Source: Methylorubrum salsuginis
Lineage (GTDB): Bacteria; Pseudomonadota; Alphaproteobacteria; Rhizobiales; Beijerinckiaceae
Direction of reading: 5' to 3'
Assembly (NCBI RefSeq): GCF_900114375.1
Contig: NZ_FOSV01000018.1
Coordinates: 1-64,000, forward strand
DNA: 64,000 bases
Shown here: positions 18,145-26,261 of the stretch, one piece after another
Layout: every line of letters begins with the position of its first letter
How positions within the stretch are numbered: the stretch's first letter is position 1
Program-made: the position numbers and the translations under genes
Notes under the pieces: model-generated
Databases searched by the model: none
The model's input: the letters and a program-made list of their open reading frames with translations, nothing else
Told to the model about the DNA's origin: nothing

Positions 18145-19233
18145 ATGAACGCCGCAGAAACCCGTCAGTTGAGCCTGTGGGAGCAGAGCCTTCTGCGTCC
18201 TGACGGGGGGACGGTCGGGACGCGGCAGGGCGTCGGTCCGGCCCTCGATGGCCGTATGGACGTCTCGTTCCTCCACAAAGGCTTCTGCATCGCCGGGCTT
18301 CCGCTGCGGCGCCCCAAGAACACGATGGAACCGTGGAACCGACGCGACGGCCGCTTCTCGCTTACCGTCGAGCCGGCTCGGTTCGTCCTGCCGAACGGAC
18401 GCCAGATCGAAGTCGGCGTGCCGTTCGGGCCCAAGGCTCGGCTCCTGTCCATGTGGTTGGCCACGGAAGCGCGCGACCCGCGGCGCAGCGCCGGCGACCG
18501 CTGGATGGAGATGGGACGGATCACCGAATGGCTGCAGGCGGTCGGCTTGCCGGTCACGGGCGGCGAGCGGGGGTCGATCGGCCCGACCAAGGACCAGTTG
18601 GTGCGACTGAGCTTTCCTATCTTCACGATGTTCCTGAACGGGGATGACGGCGGACACGTCTTCAAGCGTGAGAGCCTGATCGAAGGCGGCGCCTTCAAGG
18701 ACGACGATCTCGAGGTCTGGGCCTCGGGCGGGCACAGCGCCATGCGGTGGCCGGAAGCCCTGATGCTCAGCCAGAACGCCTACGATCGCTTCACGCGCCA
18801 CTCGATCCCGGTGCCGACCGCCCGGTTGCGCCAGGTCGCCCACAACGCCATGGCGATCGATATCCTGGTCTACCTCTGCTACCGGCTGCCGCTGCTGTCG
18901 CGCGGCGAGAGCGAGCTGCTGACCTGGCGCGATCTGATGGCGCAGTTCGGCTCCTCCGAATTCGCCTCGCGGTTCAAGCAGGCCTTCTCGGAGTCGATCA
19001 AGCGCACGCTCGACGCCTACCCGGAAGCCAATGTGGCAATGACCACCGAGGGTCTGGTGCTGCGCCATTCCGAGCCGGCCGAACTGCGACGCGCCTTCGT
19101 CGCCGTTGCCGGGAGCCTGCCCCGTCGCGCGCGCGCGGCGCCGCGGCCCCGCAAGCCCCCGCGCGCCACGGATCCGTCCGGTCACGAGACGGGAGGAGAC
19201 CTGTTGTCCTCAGCCGAGGCCGCGCATGGCTGA
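18145..19233 (+). CDS. repA: Plasmid replication initiator, RepA_C family
   Basis: A 362-residue protein preceded by AGGAGA about 11 bases before ATG 18145. The central region VPFGPKARLLSMWLATEA, the helix stretch TKDQLVRLSFPIF, LSQNAYDRFTRHSIPVPT, AMAIDILVYLCYRLPLL, LTWRDLMAQFG and the RFKQAFSESIK region match the plasmid RepA protein C family (PF04796 type). These initiators bind iterons and recruit the host replisome. The iteron array immediately upstream supports this. It is separate from the partition protein RepA at 20900. The Pro/Arg-rich tail after residue about 325 is dispensable-looking. Confidence 0.8.
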   Translation: MNAAETRQLSLWEQSLLRPDGGTVGTRQGVGPALDGRMDVSFLHKGFCIAGLPLRRPKNTMEPWNRRDGRFSLTVEPARFVLPNGRQIEVGVPFGPKARLLSMWLATEARDPRRSAGDRWMEMGRITEWLQAVGLPVTGGERGSIGPTKDQLVRLSFPIFTMFLNGDDGGHVFKRESLIEGGAFKDDDLEVWASGGHSAMRWPEALMLSQNAYDRFTRHSIPVPTARLRQVAHNAMAIDILVYLCYRLPLLSRGESELLTWRDLMAQFGSSEFASRFKQAFSESIKRTLDAYPEANVAMTTEGLVLRHSEPAELRRAFVAVAGSLPRRARAAPRPRKPPRATDPSGHETGGDLLSSAEAAHG

Positions 19234-19359
19234 ACCGCCGCGCGAGACCGCGCCGAGGCCAACCTGACGTCTCAGCCTCACCGAACCCCTCGTCAGCTGC
19301 GCCCATCGTGTGGGGCTGACGCGGAGTCACCCCTTCCATTCCGAACGGAGCAACTCGGC

Positions 19360-19415
19360 AAAAGAAAAGGCCCCCGAGACAATCGCCCCGGAAGCCCTCT
19401 CTGTCGTCTGGACAA
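19360..19415 (-). ncRNA. Candidate antisense RNA (incA-type ctRNA) of the repABC replicon
   Basis: Upstream of repC the minus strand has a TTGACA -35 box (19448-19443), a possible -10 (GATTCT, 19427-19422, or TTCTCT two bases on) and then a hairpin. The arms are 19396-19387 and 19378-19369 with an 8-base loop, followed by TTTTCTTTT (19368-19360). Three of the ten pairs are G-U only if the RNA is made from the minus strand; on the plus strand two of them become A-C mismatches. That points to a minus-strand terminator and a short RNA antisense to the repC leader, as known for repABC plasmids. The exact 5' end is uncertain. Confidence 0.55.
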
Positions 19416-19512
19416 CCTCAGAGAATCACTCCCGGACATCGCTGTCAAGCGCGTGCGACGTGGCTTTCGCCTCGGCGGGCGCTGATCTCTTGCCTCAACG
19501 CAGGCGAGGACC

Positions 19513-20739
19513 ATGCATCCCGGATCTCAACCCACGACGCCCTTCGGGCGGCGGCCGCTCTCGCTCGCCATGATGGCCGCGCAGGCGGCGGCCAAGGCCT
19601 GCCCCGAGGAGGCGGTTGGGCACAAATGGCGCATCTTCCGCGACGTCACCGAAGCGAAGGATCGTCTCGGCGTGTCGGACCGTGCGCTCGCCGTTCTGAG
19701 CGCCCTGCTCACGTTTCATCCCGAGACCACGCTGACGTCCGGCACGGAAACTGTGGTTTTCCCCTCGAACCGCGAGCTGTCCCTACGGGCGCACGGCCCC
19801 TCCCCGGCGACCTTGCGGCGGGCCTTGGCGCAACTCGTCGAGGTCGGCTTGGTGATCCGGCGCGATAGCCCGAACGGCAAGCGCTACGCGCGCCGCGACA
19901 CCGATGGCGGCATCGCGCAGGCCTTCGGTTTCGATCTGACGCCGCTTCTGGTCCGGGCCGCGGAACTCGCCGGCCTCGCACAGGAGGTGAGAGCGGAGGC
20001 GCGCTTGCGCACGCTGCTGCGCGAAGAGATCGCCCTGCTGCGCCGGGACATCGTCAAGACCCTCGCGGCCGCCGTCGAAGCCGATTGGCCGGGTCCATGG
20101 TCGGCCCTAGCGGATCGGTTCACGGAACTCGGCGGCATGCCGGGACGCGCCGCCTCCGCTGCAGCGCTGCAGCCGGCCGCCGAGGCACTGCGCATGCTTC
20201 GTGGGGACGTGGATAAGTGGCTGTCTGAGGCAACGGATTTCACGAAAACGCACGCCAATGAGTCTCAGAATGAGCGCCATCATCAGAATTCAAAACCAGA
20301 CCCTGCTCTAGAATCTGAACGATGCTTCCGAAGAAGCCCGGCGGCGACCGAGCGATCCGACTCGGACAGAGTGCGGGCCGATCAGCGTCCCCTCCCCTTG
20401 CCCATGGTGCTCGAAGCGTGTCCGGACATCGTTCTGTACGCCCGCGACGGCATCAGGAGCTGGGCCGATCTCGCGACGGTCGCCGAGATCGTGCGTCCCT
20501 CCCTCGGGATCAGCTCGAGTGCCTGGGAGGCCGCCGTCGCCGCGATGGGCCGAGACCCGGCGCTGGTGGTGCTGGCGGCGATCCTCCAGCGCGCCGCCAT
20601 GATCAATGCACCGGGTGGTTACCTGCGCGCCCTGACGCAGAAGGCGCGCTCAGGCGGATTTTCCGCATGGCCGATGCTCCTCGCCCTGTGGCGGCTGCGG
20701 CACGGGGCGGCTGGCGCCGAGCGCCGACAGACCGGTTGA
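19513..20739 (+). CDS. repC: Replication initiation protein RepC
   Basis: A 408-residue repABC-family initiator. It has the RepC N-terminal winged-helix region (WRIFRDVTEAKDRLGVSDRA, LTFHPET, VVFPSNRELSLRAHG, LRRALAQLVEVGLVIRRDS, NGKRYARRD) and a C-terminal domain (YARDGIRSWADLATVAEIV, LGISSSAWEAA, APGGYLRALTQKA). RepC binds the origin, which in this family lies within the repC gene itself, an AT-richer stretch about 20240-20320 being a candidate. ATG 19513 follows GCGAGGACC. The stop lies inside a parS palindrome. Uniquely for this family, repC here precedes repA and repB. Confidence 0.9.
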   Translation: MHPGSQPTTPFGRRPLSLAMMAAQAAAKACPEEAVGHKWRIFRDVTEAKDRLGVSDRALAVLSALLTFHPETTLTSGTETVVFPSNRELSLRAHGPSPATLRRALAQLVEVGLVIRRDSPNGKRYARRDTDGGIAQAFGFDLTPLLVRAAELAGLAQEVRAEARLRTLLREEIALLRRDIVKTLAAAVEADWPGPWSALADRFTELGGMPGRAASAAALQPAAEALRMLRGDVDKWLSEATDFTKTHANESQNERHHQNSKPDPALESERCFRRSPAATERSDSDRVRADQRPLPLPMVLEACPDIVLYARDGIRSWADLATVAEIVRPSLGISSSAWEAAVAAMGRDPALVVLAAILQRAAMINAPGGYLRALTQKARSGGFSAWPMLLALWRLRHGAAGAERRQTG

Positions 20740-20750
20740 CCGCGGTCAAC
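20735..20750. promoter_or_regulatory. parS centromere site 1 (overlaps the repC stop codon)
   Basis: GTTGACCGCGGTCAAC is a perfect 16-bp palindrome and fits the repABC parS consensus GTTNNCNGCNGNNAAC at every fixed position. RepB would bind here for plasmid segregation. The same 16-mer recurs inside repB at 22193-22208. Confidence 0.85.
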
Positions 20751-20899
20751 TCGGTCACGATGGCGACCGGCCGGGATGTCGGTCGGCGCGATGCAGAAGG
20801 GCCCCTCGTGTGCGTCAACGTTCCGGTAACCTTTCGCGTGCTCTTCTCACGGTGTAGCAGCGTGCACAGCCGTTCAAATCGTGACAGGAGATCGAAACC

Positions 20900-22126
20900 G
20901 TGGCCAGCACCGCGGCGCTCGCCGCCTCACCCTCTTCGGTCCCAGCCATCATGGCGATGCATGATCTGATCGCCGGCGACGCCCAAGCGCTGTCGGCAAA
21001 ACTGCAGTCCCACCGCCAGCGCCTGTTTCCGCCGAAGGCCCGGAAGCAGCTGCGGCGCTTCTCGTCCGGCGAAGCCGCTCGCCTGATCGGCGTCGATGAC
21101 GGCTACCTGCGGCGCCTGTCGCTCGACGGGAAGGGGCCCGCTCCGGAGATCGGGCCCTCCGGACGGCGCTCGTACTCGAGCGCGGACATCCAGGCCCTGC
21201 GCAGCGTTCTCGACGAGGGGGCCAAGACCGGCCGGCGCTACCGGAAGAATCGCCGGGACGAGGAGCATCTCCAAGTCATCGCCGTGGTGAACTTCAAGGG
21301 CGGCTCGGGTAAGACGACGACGGCGGCCCACCTCGCTCAGCACATGGCGCTGCAGGGCTACCGCGTGCTCGCCGTCGATCTCGACCCGCAGGCGAGCCTG
21401 TCGGCGCTTCATGGAATCCAGCCCGAATTCGACGTACGGGACAACGAAACCCTCTACGCGGCGATCCGCTACGACGAGGCACGCCGTCCCTTGGCCGACG
21501 TCATCCAAGAGACCTACTTTCCCGGTCTCGACCTCGTGCCGGGCAATCTCGAACTGATGGAGTTCGAGCACGAGACCCCGCGCGCCCTCCTCCAACGGCG
21601 CAGCGACGAGAATTCCCTGTTCTTCACCCGCTTCGCGCAGGCCCTCGCGCCGGTCGCCCCGCGCTACGACGTGGTCGTGGTCGATTGCCCGCCGCAACTT
21701 GGCTACCTGACGCTCTCGGCGCTGTGCGCGGCCACCAGTGTGCTCGTCACCGTGCATCCGCAGATGCTCGACGTCATGTCGATGTGCCAGTTCCTGCTGA
21801 TGACCTCCGAGATGCTCGGGGTCGTCGCCAAGGCCGGCGGCGACATGAACTACGATTGGATGCGCTACCTCGTCACCCGCTACGAGCCGACCGACGGACC
21901 GCAGACCCAGATGGTCGCGTTCATGCGGACGTTGTTCGGCGAGCGCGTGCTGACGAACGCGATGCTGAAGAGCACGGCGGTCTCGGATGCCGGCATCACC
22001 AAGCAGACGCTGTTCGAGGTCAGTCGCGACCAGTTCACGCGCGCGACCTATGATCGGGCGGTCGAGAGCCTGGACGCGGTCAACGGCGAGATCGAGGCCC
22101 TGATCCGCACGGCGTGGGGACGCTGA
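20900..22126 (+). CDS. repA: Plasmid partitioning ATPase RepA (ParA family)
   Basis: A 408-residue Walker-type ATPase. The N-terminus has a helix-turn-helix region (FSSGEAARLIGVDDGYLRRL), as in type Ia ParA/RepA proteins that autorepress. The deviant Walker A is VNFKGGSGKTTTAAHLA; Walker B is VVVVDCPPQLGYLTLSAL. RepA moves RepB-parS complexes and represses the operon. The GTG start at 20900 is chosen because of ACAGGAG at 20884-20890 and because the HTH domain needs the upstream residues. It lies 160 bases after repC and 4 bases before repB. Confidence 0.92.
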   Translation: MASTAALAASPSSVPAIMAMHDLIAGDAQALSAKLQSHRQRLFPPKARKQLRRFSSGEAARLIGVDDGYLRRLSLDGKGPAPEIGPSGRRSYSSADIQALRSVLDEGAKTGRRYRKNRRDEEHLQVIAVVNFKGGSGKTTTAAHLAQHMALQGYRVLAVDLDPQASLSALHGIQPEFDVRDNETLYAAIRYDEARRPLADVIQETYFPGLDLVPGNLELMEFEHETPRALLQRRSDENSLFFTRFAQALAPVAPRYDVVVVDCPPQLGYLTLSALCAATSVLVTVHPQMLDVMSMCQFLLMTSEMLGVVAKAGGDMNYDWMRYLVTRYEPTDGPQTQMVAFMRTLFGERVLTNAMLKSTAVSDAGITKQTLFEVSRDQFTRATYDRAVESLDAVNGEIEALIRTAWGR

Positions 22127-22130
22127 TCCG

Positions 22131-23222
22131 ATGGCTCGCAAGAATCTTCTCGCCGGCCTTCTCGACCCGGTCGAGCCGGCCCCACTGACCGAGTTGACCG
22201 CGGTCAACTCTTCGGAGACCGAAGGGACACGGGATCGTTCCGACCGTGTCCCCTCCCCCCTCGTTCCCAGTTTTGCCGGGCGCGGTGCCGTCGGCGCCAT
22301 GGGCCGCTCGCTCGAGCGCCTGACCTCGGAGGTCGTGTCGGCCCGCGTCGCGGAAGACCAGCTCAAGTCCGGCACCGTTGCGGTCGATCTCGACCCAGGT
22401 CTCGTCGATCCGTCACCGGCTCCGGATCGGTTGCCGGTCCTCGACACCCCGAGCGAAGCCCGCTTCATCGAGGTGATCCGAGCCCAGGGTCAGCAGACCC
22501 CGATCCTGGTTCGACCGCATCCCGCGGTGCGGGGCCGTTATCAGGTCGCCTTCGGTCATCGCCGGCTGCGCGCCGCGGCCGCCTTAGGCCGCCCCGTCCG
22601 TGCCTTGGTCCGGACGCTCACCGATGCCGAACTCGTCGTCGCCCAGGGGCAGGAGAACAACGCGCGGGAAGATCTCAGCTTCATCGAGCGCGCCGCCTTC
22701 GCACTGACGCTGGAACGGCTCGGGCATGGCCGCGACGTGATCATGGCCGCCCTTCTCGTCGACAAGACCGAGCTGTCGCGCCTGATCGCCGTGCGACGCG
22801 CGGTGCCGGATTTCGTGGTCGCGGCGATCGGTCCTGCCCCGAAAGCGGGGCGGCGCCGATGGATGAGCTTGGCGGATCGCCTCGCCAGCCCGGACATGCA
22901 GGCGCGCGCAACCGAAATCGTCGCCGAAGACCCATTCGCCGCCCTCCCCTCCGACCTTCGGTTCGTGCGGGTGTTCGAAGCCGTGAAGCCCGTTCCGTCG
23001 CCTGCCCCACCTGTTGCGCCGGCCGCGAAACCTGCGGCTGTCGAGCGAGCGACGGATGCTCGCGGCCTCGCACGCATCGAGCGGACGCCGACGAGCGTGG
23101 GCCTGATCATCGATGAGACACGTCATCCTGCCTTCGGTGATTTCCTCGTCGCGCGCCTTCCGGAGCTCTTCGCAGCGTTCCAGCGCGAGCAGGCGGGCGC
23201 GACCGAGGCCTCCGCGCCCTGA
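22131..23222 (+). CDS. repB: Plasmid partitioning protein RepB (ParB family)
   Basis: A 363-residue ParB-type centromere-binding protein. The N-terminal ParB domain has QQTPILVRPHP, YQVAFGHRRLRAAAALG and VAQGQENNAREDLSFIERA (CTP/DNA-binding region). The central HTH is at LVDKTELSRLIAVRRAVP, and the dimerisation domain is at the C-terminus. It begins 4 bases after RepA. The reading frame includes parS site 2 at codons 21-26, encoding LTAVN. In a standard repABC operon repC would follow; here no repC follows, and the next 825 bases are non-coding. Confidence 0.9.
   Translation: MARKNLLAGLLDPVEPAPLTELTAVNSSETEGTRDRSDRVPSPLVPSFAGRGAVGAMGRSLERLTSEVVSARVAEDQLKSGTVAVDLDPGLVDPSPAPDRLPVLDTPSEARFIEVIRAQGQQTPILVRPHPAVRGRYQVAFGHRRLRAAAALGRPVRALVRTLTDAELVVAQGQENNAREDLSFIERAAFALTLERLGHGRDVIMAALLVDKTELSRLIAVRRAVPDFVVAAIGPAPKAGRRRWMSLADRLASPDMQARATEIVAEDPFAALPSDLRFVRVFEAVKPVPSPAPPVAPAAKPAAVERATDARGLARIERTPTSVGLIIDETRHPAFGDFLVARLPELFAAFQREQAGATEASAP
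22193..22208. promoter_or_regulatory. parS centromere site 2 (inside the 5' end of repB)
   Basis: A second exact copy of GTTGACCGCGGTCAAC, inside the repB coding sequence. Binding of RepB here would place the partition complex on its own gene and could affect repB transcription. No third copy was seen in the window. Confidence 0.85.
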
Positions 23223-24047
23223 TCGTGCCTGACGGTACCGGATCGGGGCGCGGAACGGCGTGTGCCTCGGTCCGGGCTTCTTCGAAACAACGCGTGACGG
23301 AAGCCTCGTTCCACGATCCAGGCTGCAGCTGAGACGACCCAACTCGGTCGATCCGGCGCGAGACGGTGCGTTCCGCCTACGCCCCGGCCGTTGCGGGGAA
23401 GACGGAAGCGCGGCGGTCACGGTCCCGCGCATCGTCAGCCGGCATCGGGCTCGTACGGGATGACCGCGGCCGTCTCCTGAAGCCGATCGGTTCCCTCTCT
23501 CCGGTAGGGCAGGGGAAGATTGATTCGCGTCGGCCTCCGGACACTCCGGTGTGTCCGGGTGCTCTCCGTTCCGGGGGGGCCCTTCGATCTCACTGCTCGC
23601 GTTTGTTGGAGCCGATACACGACCAGCCTCGGGCCAGGACGACATCGTGGCGCCGAGCGGAGCGGTGCTCGCACCGGTCGATGGAATCGGACAACACCGT
23701 CGTCCGTATGCGTCGGTCGGCGGGATGGTTGGGTTCGACGGTGTGGCGCGGGCTCCGACGCCCTCTGCGGCCCCATCGATCGGCTTGGTCTGGCCAGGGC
23801 CGGCGTTCCGCCTCCGTCCGCTCGACCGCAACGCGCCTCCCCCGCCTCTTTTCCGCCGGCCTGCGGCCTTTGCATCGCGAAGCAAAAGAGGCGGGCGCTG
23901 CGCGTCCTCCACATCCGTTCCGGGCCTGCGGGCCGCGCCGCCGCGCGGCCCTGGACTGCGGCGCGAACGGCCCCTGCCCTTTCGGTCGCCATCGAGGCCG
24001 CGGAGGTCCGCGGAGCGCCTCGATCAACATCCTTCGGGAGCGACACC
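23223..24047. other. 825-bp non-coding spacer with an inverted repeat
   Basis: No gene with supported content lies here; long open frames on both strands are low-complexity Arg/Pro/Ala reads typical of GC-rich shadows. A 12-bp inverted repeat, CCCGCCTCTTTT at 23841-23852 and AAAAGAGGCGGG at 23884-23895, could form a stem with a 31-base loop. It may end repB transcription or mark a recombination scar; its role is unknown. Confidence 0.5.
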
Positions 24048-24431
24048 ATGGCCACCATCGGCACTTTCACCCCGGCGCAGGACGGCTTTCTCCACGGGTC
24101 CATCCGCACGCTGACCCTCGACACGCCGGCGCAGCTCGAACCCGTGAACAGCGATCGGGTCGGAGCCCCAGCCTATCGCCTCTATGCGGGGGAGATCGAG
24201 TTGGGCGCCGCTTGGGCAAAGACGGCCAAGGAGAGCGGCCGCGCCTATCATCAGATCCGTCTCGATGATCCGAGCTTTCCTGCCCCAATCTTCGCCAACC
24301 TGATCGAGGATACTGACACCGGGGTCTTCTCCCTGATCTGGAGCCGCCCGCGGACGGCCAAGCCTGCGCGCCGCGGGACGAGCACGAAGGCGGAAACCGG
24401 CAAGGCCGAACGTCGCTCACGTCGGTCCTGA
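24048..24431 (+). CDS. DUF736 family protein
   Basis: A 127-residue cytoplasmic protein. MATIGTFTPAQDGFLHGSIRTLTL (first 24 residues, quoted here only in part as IGTFTPAQDG and SIRTLTL), APAYRLYAGEIELGAAW, LDDPSFPAPIFANL and FSLIWSRP are hallmarks of DUF736, a small beta-rich family common on rhizobial and other alphaproteobacterial plasmids. CGGGAG precedes the ATG by 6 bases. The C-terminal 25 residues are a basic tail. The function of the family is unknown. Confidence 0.85.
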   Translation: MATIGTFTPAQDGFLHGSIRTLTLDTPAQLEPVNSDRVGAPAYRLYAGEIELGAAWAKTAKESGRAYHQIRLDDPSFPAPIFANLIEDTDTGVFSLIWSRPRTAKPARRGTSTKAETGKAERRSRRS

Positions 24432-24714
24432 GCGGAGGCAGGCGGGGCCGGACGCGCGCCACCATCGGTGATCGGATGTCCGGCCCAGAGACCTGACTTC
24501 CGCCGATGGTCGCCGTTCTTCACCGATCGGCTGCTTCACACTGTTCAGATCGGAGGCCCTCCTGCCCTCGATGCCGCCGATGGATCCCGCCTTTCGACCT
24601 GACGACAGAGGTGCGAAGATGTGCTGATCCGTTCGGCGCCTTCGTCCGAAGGGTGATCGAAGCCTGCGGGATTGCGTCGAGCCGAAGCGGGCGTGCTGCT
24701 GGGGGAGGGGGACC

Positions 24715-24984
24715 ATGCCGACTTGGCCAAAGGACCTGCTTTTCCGGCATGGTCCGGAACTGCCGATGGCCAAACGGATCCGGCGCACTCAGCACAACAT
24801 CCATGCGATTCGAGCTTCGGGCTGTCCGGTTCCGACCTCCGCCTTCATCGACACGCTCGATCCCGCACAGATCGAGCTGTGGTTCGCGGACGGCGCCTAT
24901 CGGGCGCATCGGCTGAGGTCGGCCACCACGCGGCTTGCAGCATTGCCGGAGGACGACAGCACCTCGCAACCGCCGCTGTCTTGA
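24715..24984 (+). CDS. Small hypothetical protein
   Basis: An 89-residue frame starting MPTWPKDLLFRHG, with a very strong purine-rich ribosome-binding stretch (gggggaggggg) directly upstream of the ATG. It contains AKRIRRTQHNIHAIRASG and DPAQIELWFADGAYRAH. There is no signal peptide or membrane helix. It is not recognised. It lies between DUF736 and the second parA, in the same orientation. It may be a real plasmid gene. Confidence 0.4.
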   Translation: MPTWPKDLLFRHGPELPMAKRIRRTQHNIHAIRASGCPVPTSAFIDTLDPAQIELWFADGAYRAHRLRSATTRLAALPEDDSTSQPPLS

Positions 24985-25490
24985 GTTCTTCAGCCGATCG
25001 GGGCGACGGTCTCCCCAAACTGCTTTTGTCGCACAACCGATCGATCTCGATCTCATACTTCTCGGCACCCTTCGAAAACGTGCCGTCGCATCTGGGTTGC
25101 TCGGTCGGGACGACGGTGTGAGCGTGACTCGGAGCGTGCGTGCTGGCTCGATGATCTGCCGCCGTCGAACCATCCTCGAGAAAGCCGAGATGTCTCTATC
25201 GAGACCGTCGGCCGATCCGGGCTCGAAGCGGGATGAGGTCCTCTCCGTCTCGAAAGAAACACCCCGTGCGGACGGGGCTGTGTTCGCTCGTCCCCTCCCC
25301 ATCCGACGCCCCGCGATCGGACGTCACCGCGGCTGGGTCCATCGTGCTGCGGGCCGGGACATTCGGCCGAAGTCGAGCGCCGGCCTCACGGTCAGCACGG
25401 ATGTCGCAGCTTTGCTCTGGGCGCCAAGCCTCGCTACACCGGATGCAACCGGTACGGTGCGGCGAAAATGGGAAACGACCAGAGCCAGCG
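24985..25490. other. 506-bp gap without a recognised gene
   Basis: Only shadow frames are seen. This stretch should contain the promoter and possibly the centromere of the parA-parB pair that follows, but no perfect palindrome or iterated motif stood out on reading. Confidence 0.4.
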
Positions 25491-26249
25491 ATGAACGTGC
25501 TCGTCGTCAACAACCAGAAGGGTGGGGTGGGCAAGACCACCATTGCCGTTCACGTGGCTTGGCACTTCTCCGAGCGCGGTCGCCGCGTGTTGTTCCTCGA
25601 CCTCGATGCGCAGTCGAACGCATCGGCCACCCTCGCGTCGATGGCCGGCACCACGAGCGCCGCCCGGCTGTTCGAGGTCGGGCAGGTGCCGAGCCCTCGC
25701 CCCTGCGCGCCCGACGAGATGGCGATGACGCTGGTGCCGGCCGAGCCGGCGCTGCTCGACGTCGAGCGGGCAGATTCGAAAAGCGTGGGGGTCTTTCGGG
25801 AGAACTTGGCAGCTGCGGCCTCCGGCTTCGATCTGTGCGTGATCGATACGCCGCCCTCGATGGGGCTGCGCAACCTCGCGGCCCTGGTCGCCGCGACCCA
25901 CGTGCTCTCGCCGATCTACCTCGAGGACTACTCGCTGCAGGGCGTGAAGAGCCTGTTGCAGACCGTGATCGGCGTGCAGCAACGCTACCATCGTCCCGAC
26001 TTGCAGTTCCTCGGCCTGCTGCCGTCGAAATTCAACTCGAAGTCTCCGCGCCAGCGCGCTCATCTCGAGCAGCTGCTGCGCGAGGCGGGCAAATACGTGT
26101 TTCCCGGGCACATCACCGATCGCGACGGCTACGCCGAAGCCGTTGCCGAGAAAATCCCGGTCTGGCGTCTCAAGAAGCGCTCGGCGCAGGAGGCGGGACG
26201 CGAAATCCGCGGCGTGCTCGACCGCGTGCAGAACGTGCTGTCCGGTTGA
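25491..26249 (+). CDS. parA: ParA-family partition ATPase (second partition system)
   Basis: A 252-residue small ParA without an N-terminal HTH (type Ib-like or Soj-like). The deviant Walker A is VVNNQKGGVGKTTIAVHVA near the N-terminus; the Walker A' and B regions are VLFLDLDAQSNASATL and LCVIDTPPSMGLRNLAAL. The C-terminus has FLGLLPSKFNSKSPRQRAHL and FPGHITDRDGYAEAV. The start at 25491 puts the Walker box at the expected distance; a longer in-frame extension to 25233 has no domain content. It lies 12 bases before parB. With RepA it makes two ParA proteins within 6 kb. Confidence 0.9.
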   Translation: MNVLVVNNQKGGVGKTTIAVHVAWHFSERGRRVLFLDLDAQSNASATLASMAGTTSAARLFEVGQVPSPRPCAPDEMAMTLVPAEPALLDVERADSKSVGVFRENLAAAASGFDLCVIDTPPSMGLRNLAALVAATHVLSPIYLEDYSLQGVKSLLQTVIGVQQRYHRPDLQFLGLLPSKFNSKSPRQRAHLEQLLREAGKYVFPGHITDRDGYAEAVAEKIPVWRLKKRSAQEAGREIRGVLDRVQNVLSG

Positions 26250-26261
26250 GGGCGAAACACC

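Noticed and set aside
23435..24124. Minus-strand 229-codon open frame in the repB-DUF736 gap
   Set aside because: Composition is Arg/Ala/Pro shadow-like and no motif or ribosome-binding site supports it.
25233..25490. Longer start for the second ParA
   Set aside because: Would push the Walker A box about 95 residues in, with no HTH domain to explain the extension.
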